Source of the DNA: Patescibacteria group bacterium
GTDB taxonomy: Bacteria; Patescibacteriota; Minisyncoccia; Sungbacterales; GWA2-42-14
Reading direction: 5' to 3'
NCBI GenBank assembly: GCA_018971745.1
Contig: JAGXAD010000027.1
Location: 1-8,249, forward strand
Length of the DNA stretch: 8,249 nt
Shown here piece by piece: positions 1 to 5,916 of this stretch; the first letter of the stretch is position 1; each line of letters begins with the position of its first letter. The position numbers and the translations under genes are program-made. The notes beneath the pieces are model-generated. The model ran no database searches, was not told where the DNA came from, and saw nothing but the letters and a program-made list of their open reading frames with translations.

Positions 1-1
1 T

Positions 2-196
2 ATTTCTCTTTACAATAAAAAGTGGGGAATTTGGTTTTTTGCCGCCGCAATTTTGATGGACGTAAGCCGAATTGTGGCGGGCGTACATTTTCCATCTGAC
101 ATTTTGGGCGGTGCAATGTTAGGTATTGCGGTTGGGTATCTGGTTATCCCCTCTGCCCAAAAGCGGCAATTACAAGAAACCAATAAACCTTTATGA
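2..196 (+). CDS. PAP2-family membrane phosphatase, C-terminal part (5' end outside window)
   Basis: The last 64 residues of a protein whose start lies before the window. The visible part contains SRIVAGVHFPSD, which matches the third catalytic motif of the PAP2 (type 2 phosphatidic acid phosphatase) superfamily, SR-x5-H-x3-D. The histidine here would be the nucleophile that forms the phosphohistidine, and Asp would support it. The motif is followed by a glycine- and aliphatic-rich stretch (ILGGAMLGIAVGYLVI), as expected for the last transmembrane helix, and a short polar tail. Family members remove phosphate from lipid phosphates or undecaprenyl pyrophosphate at the membrane; the substrate cannot be told from this fragment. 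The stop TGA (194-196) overlaps the next gene's ATG in an ATGA arrangement, so the two are probably translated as a coupled pair. Confidence 0.85.
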   Translation: MSLYNKKWGIWFFAAAILMDVSRIVAGVHFPSDILGGAMLGIAVGYLVIPSAQKRQLQETNKPL

Positions 197-660
197 AAAA
201 GAAACTGCTTTTAACGTTAACGTTTGTTGTCGCGCTTGGCGGCGGCATTTGGTTGGGCTTCTTTATCCGCAGCCAAACCATAAACCCGCAAGCCACACTC
301 CCAAACGTTTTTGAGCGTATGTTAATCTTTTTTGTAAAGCAAGGAGAGAAAGAGGATGATGACCTACTGTATCACGATGTCGGGCTTGTTGATTTTATTG
401 CGAACGGAAGCGCAAAAACCAAAGTTGCGGTTGAGGGCATTGTAGATAAGATTACTCACGAGCCGGATGGCGATTATCACATTGTTATCCGTCCGCAATA
501 TCTCCCGTTGCCAGTTCTTGTTGCTGAAACGATACCAGAGATAAAAGATTTACCCCTGCCAAAAGAAGGAGACTACATAAAAATCTGGGGCATTACCAGG
601 TTTGACGAATCGCACAATTGGTGGGAACTTCACCCGGTTATCGGCTGGGAGAAATTATAA
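193..660 (+). CDS. Membrane-anchored protein with an OB-fold-like domain, unknown function
   Basis: A 155-residue protein of unknown function. Residues 1-25 (MKKK followed by a hydrophobic stretch) form an uncleaved-looking N-terminal membrane anchor. After an acidic linker (EKEDDD, residues 52-57), residues about 77-152 look like a small beta-barrel: VAVEGIVDKI, then DGDYHIVI, an acidic turn near AETIPE, GDYIKIWG, and finally WWELHPVIGW. The pattern of a G-x-V strand, DGDyH, and WWE-x-HPV near the end is one I associate with OB-fold-like domains of uncharacterised secreted or anchored proteins; this is recollection, not a search. Its start overlaps the PAP2 stop (ATGA) and has no Shine-Dalgarno site of its own, so translation probably depends on coupling. 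No catalytic residues can be assigned. It most likely sits on the outer face of the inner membrane. Confidence 0.8.
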   Translation: MKKKLLLTLTFVVALGGGIWLGFFIRSQTINPQATLPNVFERMLIFFVKQGEKEDDDLLYHDVGLVDFIANGSAKTKVAVEGIVDKITHEPDGDYHIVIRPQYLPLPVLVAETIPEIKDLPLPKEGDYIKIWGITRFDESHNWWELHPVIGWEKL

Positions 661-668
661 AGGTCGAT

Positions 669-829
669 AGAACCCATCTCAAAAATGTTTTCGCAGCGAG
701 ATTTCAAAACTTTGTGCAAGACGCGGTTAAAAAAAGTGAGCGATATACAAAGTATTTCGTGAACTTTTTTTGACCAGTTGCAGTCAAAATTTTGAAATCG
801 GAGCAGAAATGATTTTTGAGACGGGTTCT
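669..829. repeat. 161-base near-palindrome (long foldback or MITE-like element)
   Basis: The left arm (669-748) and right arm (752-829) are imperfect reverse complements, with about three quarters of positions pairing by hand alignment. They meet at a 3-base centre (749-751, AAA, flanked by ATAC and GTAT). The ends match best: AGAACCC(A/G)TCTCAAAAAT is shared by both arms with one difference. Other well-paired blocks are ATTTCAAAA, TGCAA and GGT(T/C)AAAAAAAGT. There is no ORF inside. The size, terminal inverted repeats and lack of coding content fit a non-autonomous mobile or REP/MITE-like palindrome. No clear target-site duplication is visible at the ends. As RNA it would form a single long hairpin just downstream of the OB-fold gene and might protect or end that transcript. 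Confidence 0.8.
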
Positions 830-910
830 CATTAAATCAAAACAATATGATCATTGTTTATGCCTTAATCATAATCGTGGGTGTTCTGTTCTTTGAACCG
901 AGACGGCCAG

Positions 911-957
911 AAAATAAAAACGCTCCGACAGCAGTCGGAGCGTTATTGCATTTTTTT
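911..957. terminator. Bidirectional intrinsic terminator
   Basis: A perfect 11-base-pair stem, AACGCTCCGAC (919-929) with GTCGGAGCGTT (934-944), has a four-base loop (AGCA). On the minus strand the stem is followed directly by a U-rich tail (TTTTTATTTT, the complement of 911-920), which suits the barrel gene ending at 973. On the plus strand a run of seven T (951-957) follows after ATTGCA, giving a weaker stop for the PAP2/OB-fold unit. The stretch 830-910 between the palindrome and this hairpin holds nothing I can assign. Confidence 0.85.
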
Positions 958-972
958 GTTCAAGTTAAAAAT

Positions 973-1842
973 TTAAAACCGAACCCGCAATCCGGATGTT
1001 AACTGAAATGCTTTTCTATCCAGTCCGGCAATGTTGATTTTCCACTCCTCCCCAATGAACCAGGAAAATCCGGAAGCCGAAGAGTTGGGCGAGAAAAATT
1101 GTTTTCCGAAATCATACTGCATTCCGGATTTCAAACCAACCATGGTCGGTTTGAAGCCGCTGTCAACATTGATTGAAGGGGCACCTACAAACGTGATAAA
1201 CGGGCGTGCCCTCCAATAAACTTGCGGGCCGAATTCGGCGCGCAAAGGATTTTTCCGTTCTCCGTCATACACGGTTAGAATTTTTGACGGAACGTTTGAC
1301 GAAAAGTGATAGGTGGAATTGACGCTCACGAGCCACTTTTCGGTATCAATCAATTTTACGTCAGCGCCGACATACGCGGACCCGATTTCCCGGGTTGAAC
1401 CGGCGTTCGCTCCGATATTCATTTGGTCGGAGAATCCAAGGCGCACGCGCAAAAAATCAAGCGACCAATTCTTGGGCAAGGTATAGGCAACTTCAACCGG
1501 ACCTCTATGCAAACCGTCTGGCGCGTCATCGCGCGTGTCTATCCGTACCGACAAATTCATTTCAATTTTTCCGATTGCAGGGTCATCCAGCAAACGGTAT
1601 TGCAGCCGTACTCCTTCCTGATGCCGTGCGGGAGATTTGCCGTACTTTTTATCTTTGCCGTACTGCACCGGAATGTCGCTTCGGATTACATATTCGCCGA
1701 ATAGTTCCACCCGTAATTTTTCCGTTTGATTCCATTGGACATTGCCTTCGAAAAATGGAGGGTTGTCAAACGGATACGCATTGTCGGCAAGAACTGTTAT
1801 GAAAAAAAATCCGGAAACGCTCAAAAAACCAAGTTTCCTCAT
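973..1842 (-). CDS. Predicted outer-membrane beta-barrel protein, unknown function
   Basis: A 289-residue secreted protein I do not recognise as a named family. Residues 1-19 or 1-22 are a signal peptide (MRKLG, a hydrophobic core, then VLA-DNA). The mature part consists of alternating polar/aromatic strands with short turns, for example around WNQTEKLRVELFGEYVI, VRLQYRLL and EMNLSVRID, and the protein ends LTSGLRVRF. A C-terminal phenylalanine closing an amphipathic strand is the signal recognised by the BAM barrel-assembly machinery. At about 265 mature residues it could make a barrel of roughly 10-14 strands. The ribosome-binding site is weak (GAGCGG, a few bases before the ATG). It is transcribed away from the S41-like lipoprotein gene from a back-to-back promoter and ends at a strong terminator. 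Cargo or enzymatic role is unknown. Confidence 0.75.
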   Translation of the reverse strand: MRKLGFLSVSGFFFITVLADNAYPFDNPPFFEGNVQWNQTEKLRVELFGEYVIRSDIPVQYGKDKKYGKSPARHQEGVRLQYRLLDDPAIGKIEMNLSVRIDTRDDAPDGLHRGPVEVAYTLPKNWSLDFLRVRLGFSDQMNIGANAGSTREIGSAYVGADVKLIDTEKWLVSVNSTYHFSSNVPSKILTVYDGERKNPLRAEFGPQVYWRARPFITFVGAPSINVDSGFKPTMVGLKSGMQYDFGKQFFSPNSSASGFSWFIGEEWKINIAGLDRKAFQLTSGLRVRF

Positions 1843-1882
1843 TTTTCCGCTCTTTATGTTGTTTTCAAATTATCTAAGTAAA

Positions 1883-1912
1883 ATCATATCATAAGTAAAT
1901 TTATATTGTCAA
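1883..1912 (-). promoter_or_regulatory. Sigma-70-type promoter for the barrel gene
   Basis: Read on the minus strand, a perfect -35 box TTGACA (complement of 1907-1912) and a -10 box TATGAT (complement of 1883-1888, 5 of 6 consensus bases) are separated by 18 bases. The predicted start of transcription is near 1876, leaving a leader of roughly 34 bases before the ATG at 1842. Confidence 0.7.
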
Positions 1913-1922
1913 ATCACACATC

Positions 1923-1952
1923 TTGACAAAATATCATTGCTTATGGTATCTT
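1923..1952 (+). promoter_or_regulatory. Sigma-70-type promoter for the S41-like gene
   Basis: A perfect -35 box TTGACA (1923-1928) is followed after 18 bases by TATCTT (1947-1952, 4 of 6). A TG dinucleotide at 1944-1945 gives an extended -10. The predicted start is near 1959, so the leader is about 28 bases and contains the Shine-Dalgarno site GAAAGGA (1973-1979), seven bases before the ATG at 1987. Confidence 0.7.
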
Positions 1953-1986
1953 TAAGTGAGAACTTTGAAAAAGAAAGGATAAGAAA

Positions 1987-3321
1987 ATGAAGGCAAAATC
2001 GTTGTTTTTGATTTTTTTTGTTGCGTTTCCATTTTTAACTTCTTGCGCGTCATTTCCGTCCGCGCCTTTTATGAAGAACGGCAAGGTAGAATTTGATTTT
2101 TCATCCGCAAACATTCAGCCGAAGAAAAAGTATGTGCCGGCTTTATGGCATAACCTTGACGCGGTAACGAGCATTACGCGAAGACATTATTTTCGTCCGA
2201 GCGTTGATCTTAAGCAATGCGCCGGTAAAGAAACGGTGCAGAAAATTATTTCTGCTCCTAATGAACAGGCGATGGCCGTGCTCTTGAACGGCGTTTTGAA
2301 GAAGTGTTTGGACCGTTACTCGTTTTACAAAACGAGCATTGAGGCGGAGCGGGAACAAGATGGGCAATGGCTTGTTGGCGTAGGCCTTGCATTGGCGGAA
2401 GTTCACGCTGCGAGCGGGCAAACAAGCATTATTGTTTCCGGCGTTGTGCCGGAAAGCCCGGCTGAGGTAGCCGGATTTCGGGAAGGCGATGTTGTGCTCG
2501 GTGTTGGCGATACCCTGTTGAGCAATGCGGATGCCGTTACGCACGCTCTTGCCGGGAATATCGGAGATCCCGTAACCATTGCAATCCTTCGGAATGAGAA
2601 AATGCATCTGCTTATTTTTGTCCGAAGGCCGTTTGATGTTGTTCCAATTTCGGCATATCTGTTTCCGAATGCCATAGCGTACGTCAAACTTGATGAAGTT
2701 TCCGCAGGATCTGCGGCGTGGCTGCAGGTTGCATTAAAAAAAATGTCAGAACGGCAGCCAAGCAGTTTGATTCTTGATTTCAGAAATAATCCCGGGGGCG
2801 CGGAAATTTTTTCCGCGGCGTGCATCGTGAGTTTGTTTACCAACGACCCGATGTACCGCGTTGTAACATTGCAGAATCGCCTTGGTGAAGACGCGGTCTG
2901 GGCGCGCGAATGCAAGAATATTTTTCGCGAGTGGCAGTGGGGCGAGTTTGCGCAGTTTGCGGCAAACAAGAAATTAGTTGCGTTGGTTAATGAACATACG
3001 GCTTTTATGGCTGAGCTAATTGCCGCGGATTTGCAACAGCTGGGCGCTGTGGTGATTGGCACGAAAACTCATGGAAATGGAAGCGGGCACAGCGTTTTTA
3101 ACGCGAAAGACGACAATGGGCTTATTGGTGAGCTGCATCTGATTACGGATCAGGTTTTGGCCGGAGAAAAAAAACAGCAGATTGAGGGCATCGGCGTAAT
3201 TCCCGACATAGAAATTTCCGCCGTGGATTATTCCGAGCCGTTGTTTTTGAGCGATCGGGTTCCAAATCCGGACCGCGATCAGCAGTTACGAAAAGCATTA
3301 GAATTGATGAATGCCGAGTAA
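1987..3321 (+). CDS. S41 (C-terminal-processing) peptidase-like lipoprotein, catalytic dyad apparently lost
   Basis: A 444-residue protein. Residues 1-20 are a lipoprotein signal ending in the lipobox LTSC (Cys20 lipidated), so it is membrane-anchored on the periplasmic side. A PDZ domain covers about 130-213 (VGVGLALAEV, VVPESPAEVAG, REGDVVLGVGD). The S41 peptidase core covers about 226-412 and has the typical LILDFRNNPGG (261-271) and GIGVIPDIEI (401-410). In active CtpA/Prc enzymes a serine in (T/S)ASASE and a lysine in TFGKG form the catalytic dyad. Here the matching segments read HTAFMAE (337-343) and THGNG (361-365), which puts Phe340 in place of the serine and Asn364 in place of the lysine. 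It is therefore probably not a protease but may still bind C-terminal tails. The frame is intact with a good promoter, ribosome-binding site and terminator, so this does not look like decay. Confidence 0.85.
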   Translation: MKAKSLFLIFFVAFPFLTSCASFPSAPFMKNGKVEFDFSSANIQPKKKYVPALWHNLDAVTSITRRHYFRPSVDLKQCAGKETVQKIISAPNEQAMAVLLNGVLKKCLDRYSFYKTSIEAEREQDGQWLVGVGLALAEVHAASGQTSIIVSGVVPESPAEVAGFREGDVVLGVGDTLLSNADAVTHALAGNIGDPVTIAILRNEKMHLLIFVRRPFDVVPISAYLFPNAIAYVKLDEVSAGSAAWLQVALKKMSERQPSSLILDFRNNPGGAEIFSAACIVSLFTNDPMYRVVTLQNRLGEDAVWARECKNIFREWQWGEFAQFAANKKLVALVNEHTAFMAELIAADLQQLGAVVIGTKTHGNGSGHSVFNAKDDNGLIGELHLITDQVLAGEKKQQIEGIGVIPDIEISAVDYSEPLFLSDRVPNPDRDQQLRKALELMNAE

Positions 3322-3345
3322 GCGATACGCTCGGCTTTTTATTTT
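3313..3345 (+). terminator. Intrinsic terminator of the S41-like gene
   Basis: GCCGAG (3313-3318) pairs with CTCGGC (3330-3335), followed by the U-rich tail TTTTTATTTT (3336-3345). The stop codon of the gene lies inside the hairpin loop, so the left arm is coding sequence. Confidence 0.75.
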
Positions 3346-3410
3346 GGTTTCACTCGGACAAAATACAAAACAAGATTTTGTATTTTGCCCCTCGCTCGCC
3401 AAAATAAAAA
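3336..3410. repeat. Nested inverted repeat between convergent genes
   Basis: The outer arms TTTTTATTTTGG (3336-3347) and CCAAAATAAAAA (3399-3410) are perfect 12-base reverse complements. Inside them CAAAATACAAAA (3359-3370) and TTTTGTATTTTG (3376-3387) form a second perfect 12-base-pair stem with a five-base loop. The 11-base segments between outer and inner stems do not pair. The outer arms double as U-rich tails of two opposing terminators, which may explain that part. The inner hairpin has no such explanation. Confidence 0.7.
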
Positions 3411-3443
3411 TAGTACGGCTTCGCACGCGAAGCCGTTTTTATT
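3401..3443. terminator. Bidirectional intrinsic terminator
   Basis: A nine-base-pair stem, ACGGCTTCG (3415-3423) with CGAAGCCGT (3428-3436), has loop CACG. The plus-strand tail is TTTTTATT. The minus-strand tail is TTTTTATTTT (complement of 3401-3410) after a four-base spacer. It can stop transcripts from both the S41-like gene and the minus-strand porin operon. Confidence 0.75.
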
Positions 3444-3454
3444 CTAAATGAAAG

Positions 3455-3477
3455 GCCGGTTTCCATTGGAAACCGGC
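3455..3477. terminator. Hairpin just past the porin gene, probable terminator element
   Basis: A perfect ten-base-pair stem, GCCGGTTTCC (3455-3464) with GGAAACCGGC (3468-3477), has a three-base loop. It lies 22 bases after the porin stop in the direction of transcription. The minus-strand flank (CTTTCATTT) is only moderately U-rich; the plus-strand flank has T5 at 3481-3485 and T6 further on. It probably stabilises or terminates the porin mRNA together with the hairpin at 3415-3436. Confidence 0.6.
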
Positions 3478-3498
3478 GAATTTTTATCTGCTTTTTTG

Positions 3499-4842
3499 TC
3501 AGAACGCGATGACCATTTCCATCATCGGTCCTGAGAAACTGCCGCCGTGCCGAATGTCGGTCTTATCAAAACCGCCGTAATTTTGTTTGATGTATTCCGC
3601 CTTCATCATAATATTATTCGTTAAAAAATATCCGCCGCCGATGGCGTAACGATTAATGTTTTGCGCGTCGTTGCGCAGCGGTACTAATTCGCCTTCTACG
3701 CGATTCCATCGCGCGCCAACGTACGCTTTCTCGTTTTTCAGAAAACGATATACGGCATCCACCGCATACTGGCGGATGAGGCGGTCGTCGTTCTCTTTCC
3801 CGTTATTGCCTGATGCAACTTCCAATACGCCGAACAATTCAAACCCGCGATATTTCATAAACGGGTTAATTTGAACTGCGGTGACGCTCCGGCTAAATCC
3901 TGGATTAAGGCCGCCGGACCTGAAATTTGCCGCCGTATCCGTCGCCGTAACGCTTTCCATCACGTTAAACATTTTTGATCCGGCGCGATCTCCGGCATAC
4001 AAGGTGTTTGCCGATGATTTATCCGCGTAATACAGCGAGGTTGAAATCCGGAAACGAAAGTCGCTCGTTAATTGTTTGTCGTAAGAGATTTTTCCGAGAA
4101 ACGCGGGGAAACGATGGTCGGGGTCTTGCGTGTTTCCTTTAATTTCTCCGCCGGTGATCCCGCCCATCAGCATGAAGCCGTCAAGAATTCCGTACGGACG
4201 GACGTACGCTTCAACGCCGATTTCCGTCGTAAAGGCGTCAAGAATCAAATTATCAATAAACGGGTTATAGATCGTTAGTCCGTTGTCGGAACGGCGGAAA
4301 TGCTGGTCGCCGTAGTTGATTTCCATGTGTCCCGCCTTGATGGTCGTTATTTCCATGAGAGAATCGAGAAATTTATTTTCAAACGGAAGCTTGTCAATCA
4401 ATACATAGCCGTCTTTCACCCAAAACTCGTTGTGGTGCCGCGACGAAGCGTAAATTGACATCATCATTCTGATGCCGTCGCTTAGCTGAACGTTTACGTA
4501 CAGGTTGGCGTTTGGCGTATTAAACCCGGGTCCCATTTTGATAAGTTGGTTTGCGTCAATGCCGTTGACCATTTTGGAATAGGCGCTGTTTTTGTGCTGC
4601 AGCGCTTGCATGCCCGATGAAATAGCCGCGTTCCAATCAATTTTAAATCCGTCATATTTCGGTCCGCTTGATTTTGGCGGCTCAAACATATTAATGCCGC
4701 GCTTATCAATCGGCCTAAAATTTTGCATCGTAATGTCGCGCGACTGCCAGCGGGTTTCGGATTCATGTTCATCCGCCGCATACACAGTTCCGAAAGACAC
4801 TGCCATACTCAATGCGAGTATTGCCAGGAATAATCTTTTCAT
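3499..4842 (-). CDS. Porin-like outer-membrane beta-barrel protein
   Basis: A 447-residue secreted protein without a named family that I can assign. Residues 1-22 are a signal peptide with a clear VYA|A cleavage site. Residues about 23-110 are a polar segment that may plug the pore or face the periplasm. From about 110 onward there are amphipathic strands, for example LYVNVQLSDGIRMMMSIYAS, HMEINYGDQHFRR, VYRFLKNEKAYVGARWN and NIMMKAEYIKQNY. The protein ends MEMVIAF, with the terminal Phe expected by the barrel-assembly machinery. The composition and length resemble long-chain porin-like proteins of Bacteroidota-type diderms that often accompany YceI genes (recollection). It is the second gene of an operon, 22 bases after the YceI-like gene, with its own strong ribosome-binding site AAGGAG (complement of 4852-4857), nine bases before the ATG. 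Substrate unknown. Confidence 0.8.
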   Translation of the reverse strand: MKRLFLAILALSMAVSFGTVYAADEHESETRWQSRDITMQNFRPIDKRGINMFEPPKSSGPKYDGFKIDWNAAISSGMQALQHKNSAYSKMVNGIDANQLIKMGPGFNTPNANLYVNVQLSDGIRMMMSIYASSRHHNEFWVKDGYVLIDKLPFENKFLDSLMEITTIKAGHMEINYGDQHFRRSDNGLTIYNPFIDNLILDAFTTEIGVEAYVRPYGILDGFMLMGGITGGEIKGNTQDPDHRFPAFLGKISYDKQLTSDFRFRISTSLYYADKSSANTLYAGDRAGSKMFNVMESVTATDTAANFRSGGLNPGFSRSVTAVQINPFMKYRGFELFGVLEVASGNNGKENDDRLIRQYAVDAVYRFLKNEKAYVGARWNRVEGELVPLRNDAQNINRYAIGGGYFLTNNIMMKAEYIKQNYGGFDKTDIRHGGSFSGPMMEMVIAF

Positions 4843-4864
4843 GGCTGTGTGCTCCTTTCTCTAT

Positions 4865-5503
4865 TTATTTTGTTTTTGTTGGATTACGCCACGACGGCGT
4901 TGACACGCTAAAAGATAATGCGATTTCCGGTTTTACTTCCGCCTTGAATAACAGCAGCGATATAACCGGCGGCTCCACGTGATAATCCCGCATGTCAATC
5001 GTAATTGTTCCGGAGAGGGTGGTCCAACCGTCCGGAATATCATTTAATGTTGCTTGTAATGCAACATTTCGTGTTATTCCGGCGATGGTTAAGTCGCCGG
5101 GCATATAAACGGATTTTCCGTTGACCGTGGCTTGGTGAATTTCAAATCGAATTTCCGGATGCTTTTCCCACTGTAAGGCTTTGCGAAGATGCTTGGTCAT
5201 TGTGTTGTTTTCACAAACAATATCCCGAATCGGGACAACCACATGCACAACGGCATTGATGACGCCGGAAAAATTAGGCGACGGCGCTTCGGGAATATTG
5301 CCGGGGTCATGCACGTAAATAAGGGGTGAAACAACGCATGACCAATCTCGAAGCGTTGATGTTCCGTTGATTGTGATTGTTTTGGCGGCATCGGAAATTT
5401 GATGCGCTTCAGCCACTGATGAGCCGTCAAAAAATCCTCCCCGTAAAAGTAAGAAAATCGCCGTCAGCAAAAATCGAAAAATAACGCCGCGGATAACAAT
5501 CAT
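4865..5503 (-). CDS. YceI-family secreted lipid-binding-like protein
   Basis: A 212-residue protein. Residues 1-33 are a somewhat long signal peptide (hydrophobic core RFLLTAIFLLL, cleavage likely after AEA). The mature part fits the YceI family, a lipocalin-like eight-stranded barrel known to bind isoprenoid-type lipids in some members. Signature-like segments are INGTSTLRDWSC (46-56), TKHLRKALQWEKHPEIRFEI (103-122), GDLTIAGITRNVAL (136-149) and the C-terminal MRDYHVEPP with VKPEIALSFSV. Cys56 and Cys97 could form a disulphide. The tail is basic (NPTKTK). The ribosome-binding site AAGGAGG (complement of 5509-5515) sits five bases before the ATG, which fixes the start. It is co-transcribed with the porin-like gene, suggesting the pair handles a small hydrophobic molecule at the cell envelope; this is inference from context. 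Confidence 0.85.
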   Translation of the reverse strand: MIVIRGVIFRFLLTAIFLLLRGGFFDGSSVAEAHQISDAAKTITINGTSTLRDWSCVVSPLIYVHDPGNIPEAPSPNFSGVINAVVHVVVPIRDIVCENNTMTKHLRKALQWEKHPEIRFEIHQATVNGKSVYMPGDLTIAGITRNVALQATLNDIPDGWTTLSGTITIDMRDYHVEPPVISLLLFKAEVKPEIALSFSVSTPSWRNPTKTK

Positions 5504-5530
5504 GGCATCCTCCTTTCTTGATTGGATTTG

Positions 5531-5598
5531 TCAAAGACCGCGATGAATGCGCTGGCGCATCCATCCATCGTTAGCGTAGAGCGCATTGATTTCTTTGA
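5531..5598 (-). promoter_or_regulatory. Structured 5' leader hairpin of the YceI/porin operon
   Basis: Two stems stack: TCAAAGA (5531-5537) pairs perfectly with TCTTTGA (5592-5598), and ATGAATGCGCT (5543-5553) pairs with AGCGCATTGAT (5580-5590) with one mismatch. They enclose a 26-base loop, with a 5-versus-1-base internal loop between the stems. It lies between the predicted -10 box and the ribosome-binding site, so it would fold in the mRNA leader, or act as DNA operator. I do not recognise a known riboswitch class. Confidence 0.55.
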
Positions 5599-5606
5599 AA
5601 ATAATA

Positions 5607-5612
5607 ATTATA
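5607..5612 (-). promoter_or_regulatory. Possible -10 box of the YceI/porin operon
   Basis: On the minus strand this is a perfect TATAAT. No good -35 box stands at 16-18 bases: the region upstream is a T-run, with TTTTCA at 14 bases the nearest match. If used, transcription would start near 5601 and the leader would be about 100 bases and include the hairpin at 5531-5598. Confidence 0.4.
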
Positions 5613-5916
5613 GAAAAAAGTTTTTGTGAAAAAATATTTTGTGGAATGGAATATCGTTATTATCGTAAAACATCATTGTTTATTTGGTTTTTCATTGAAA
5701 TCGGTGCTCGTAATTTTTGAAAAAACAGATAGGTAAAAATGCGGCAATTTTTTCGTCATTTTTTCAGTAATCAAAAACAAAATTTGAAAGAAGATAAAGG
5801 CACATGTTAAGCGGCTTCAATAAAAGGTTCTTACAAATTCATTTTTTTTATGCCCCTTGTTCTAATAAGGAATTTGAGGTAAGATAAATTAAGCAACAAT
5901 AGTATTGTCATTTGGT

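Larger units (their letters stand above)
5504..5916. other. Intergenic region between divergent YceI/porin operon and TrmB gene
   Basis: About 410 bases without a convincing gene. From left to right it holds the YceI ribosome-binding site (5509-5515), a long hairpin (5531-5598), a -10-like box for the operon (5607-5612), an AT-rich stretch with A and T runs (5613-5800), and the upstream region of the TrmB gene. In the last part CAAATT (5834-5839) and CCTT (5855-5858) are mirrored by AAGGAATTTG (5867-5876), a weak broken inverted repeat. No good promoter could be fixed for the TrmB gene; the best pair is TTGTTC (5858-5863) with TAAGAT (5880-5885), which is poor. Confidence 0.5.

Noticed and set aside
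847..1002. 51-codon ORF on the plus strand beginning MIIVYALIIIVGVLFFEP, resembling a tiny membrane protein
   Set aside because: It has no ribosome-binding site, reads straight through the strong terminator hairpin at 919-944 and overlaps the 3' end of the minus-strand barrel gene.
1395..1802. Plus-strand ORFs opposite the barrel gene
   Set aside because: They lie antisense to a gene with a signal peptide and barrel features and show no ribosome-binding site or recognisable motif.
2403..3062. 219-codon minus-strand ORF inside the S41-like gene
   Set aside because: It is antisense to a gene with clear PDZ and S41 motifs; the peptide is serine/cysteine-rich and without domain features, as expected of a shadow frame.
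5739..5810. 23-codon ORF starting MRQFFRHFF in the divergent intergenic region
   Set aside because: Only a weak AGGT stands before the ATG, the composition matches the AT-rich surroundings, and nothing about the peptide is recognisable.
5905..5916. TTG at 5905 as the start of the TrmB protein (four extra residues)
   Set aside because: It has no ribosome-binding site, and the ATG at 5917 begins right at the first helix; the choice remains uncertain because that ATG also lacks a Shine-Dalgarno site.
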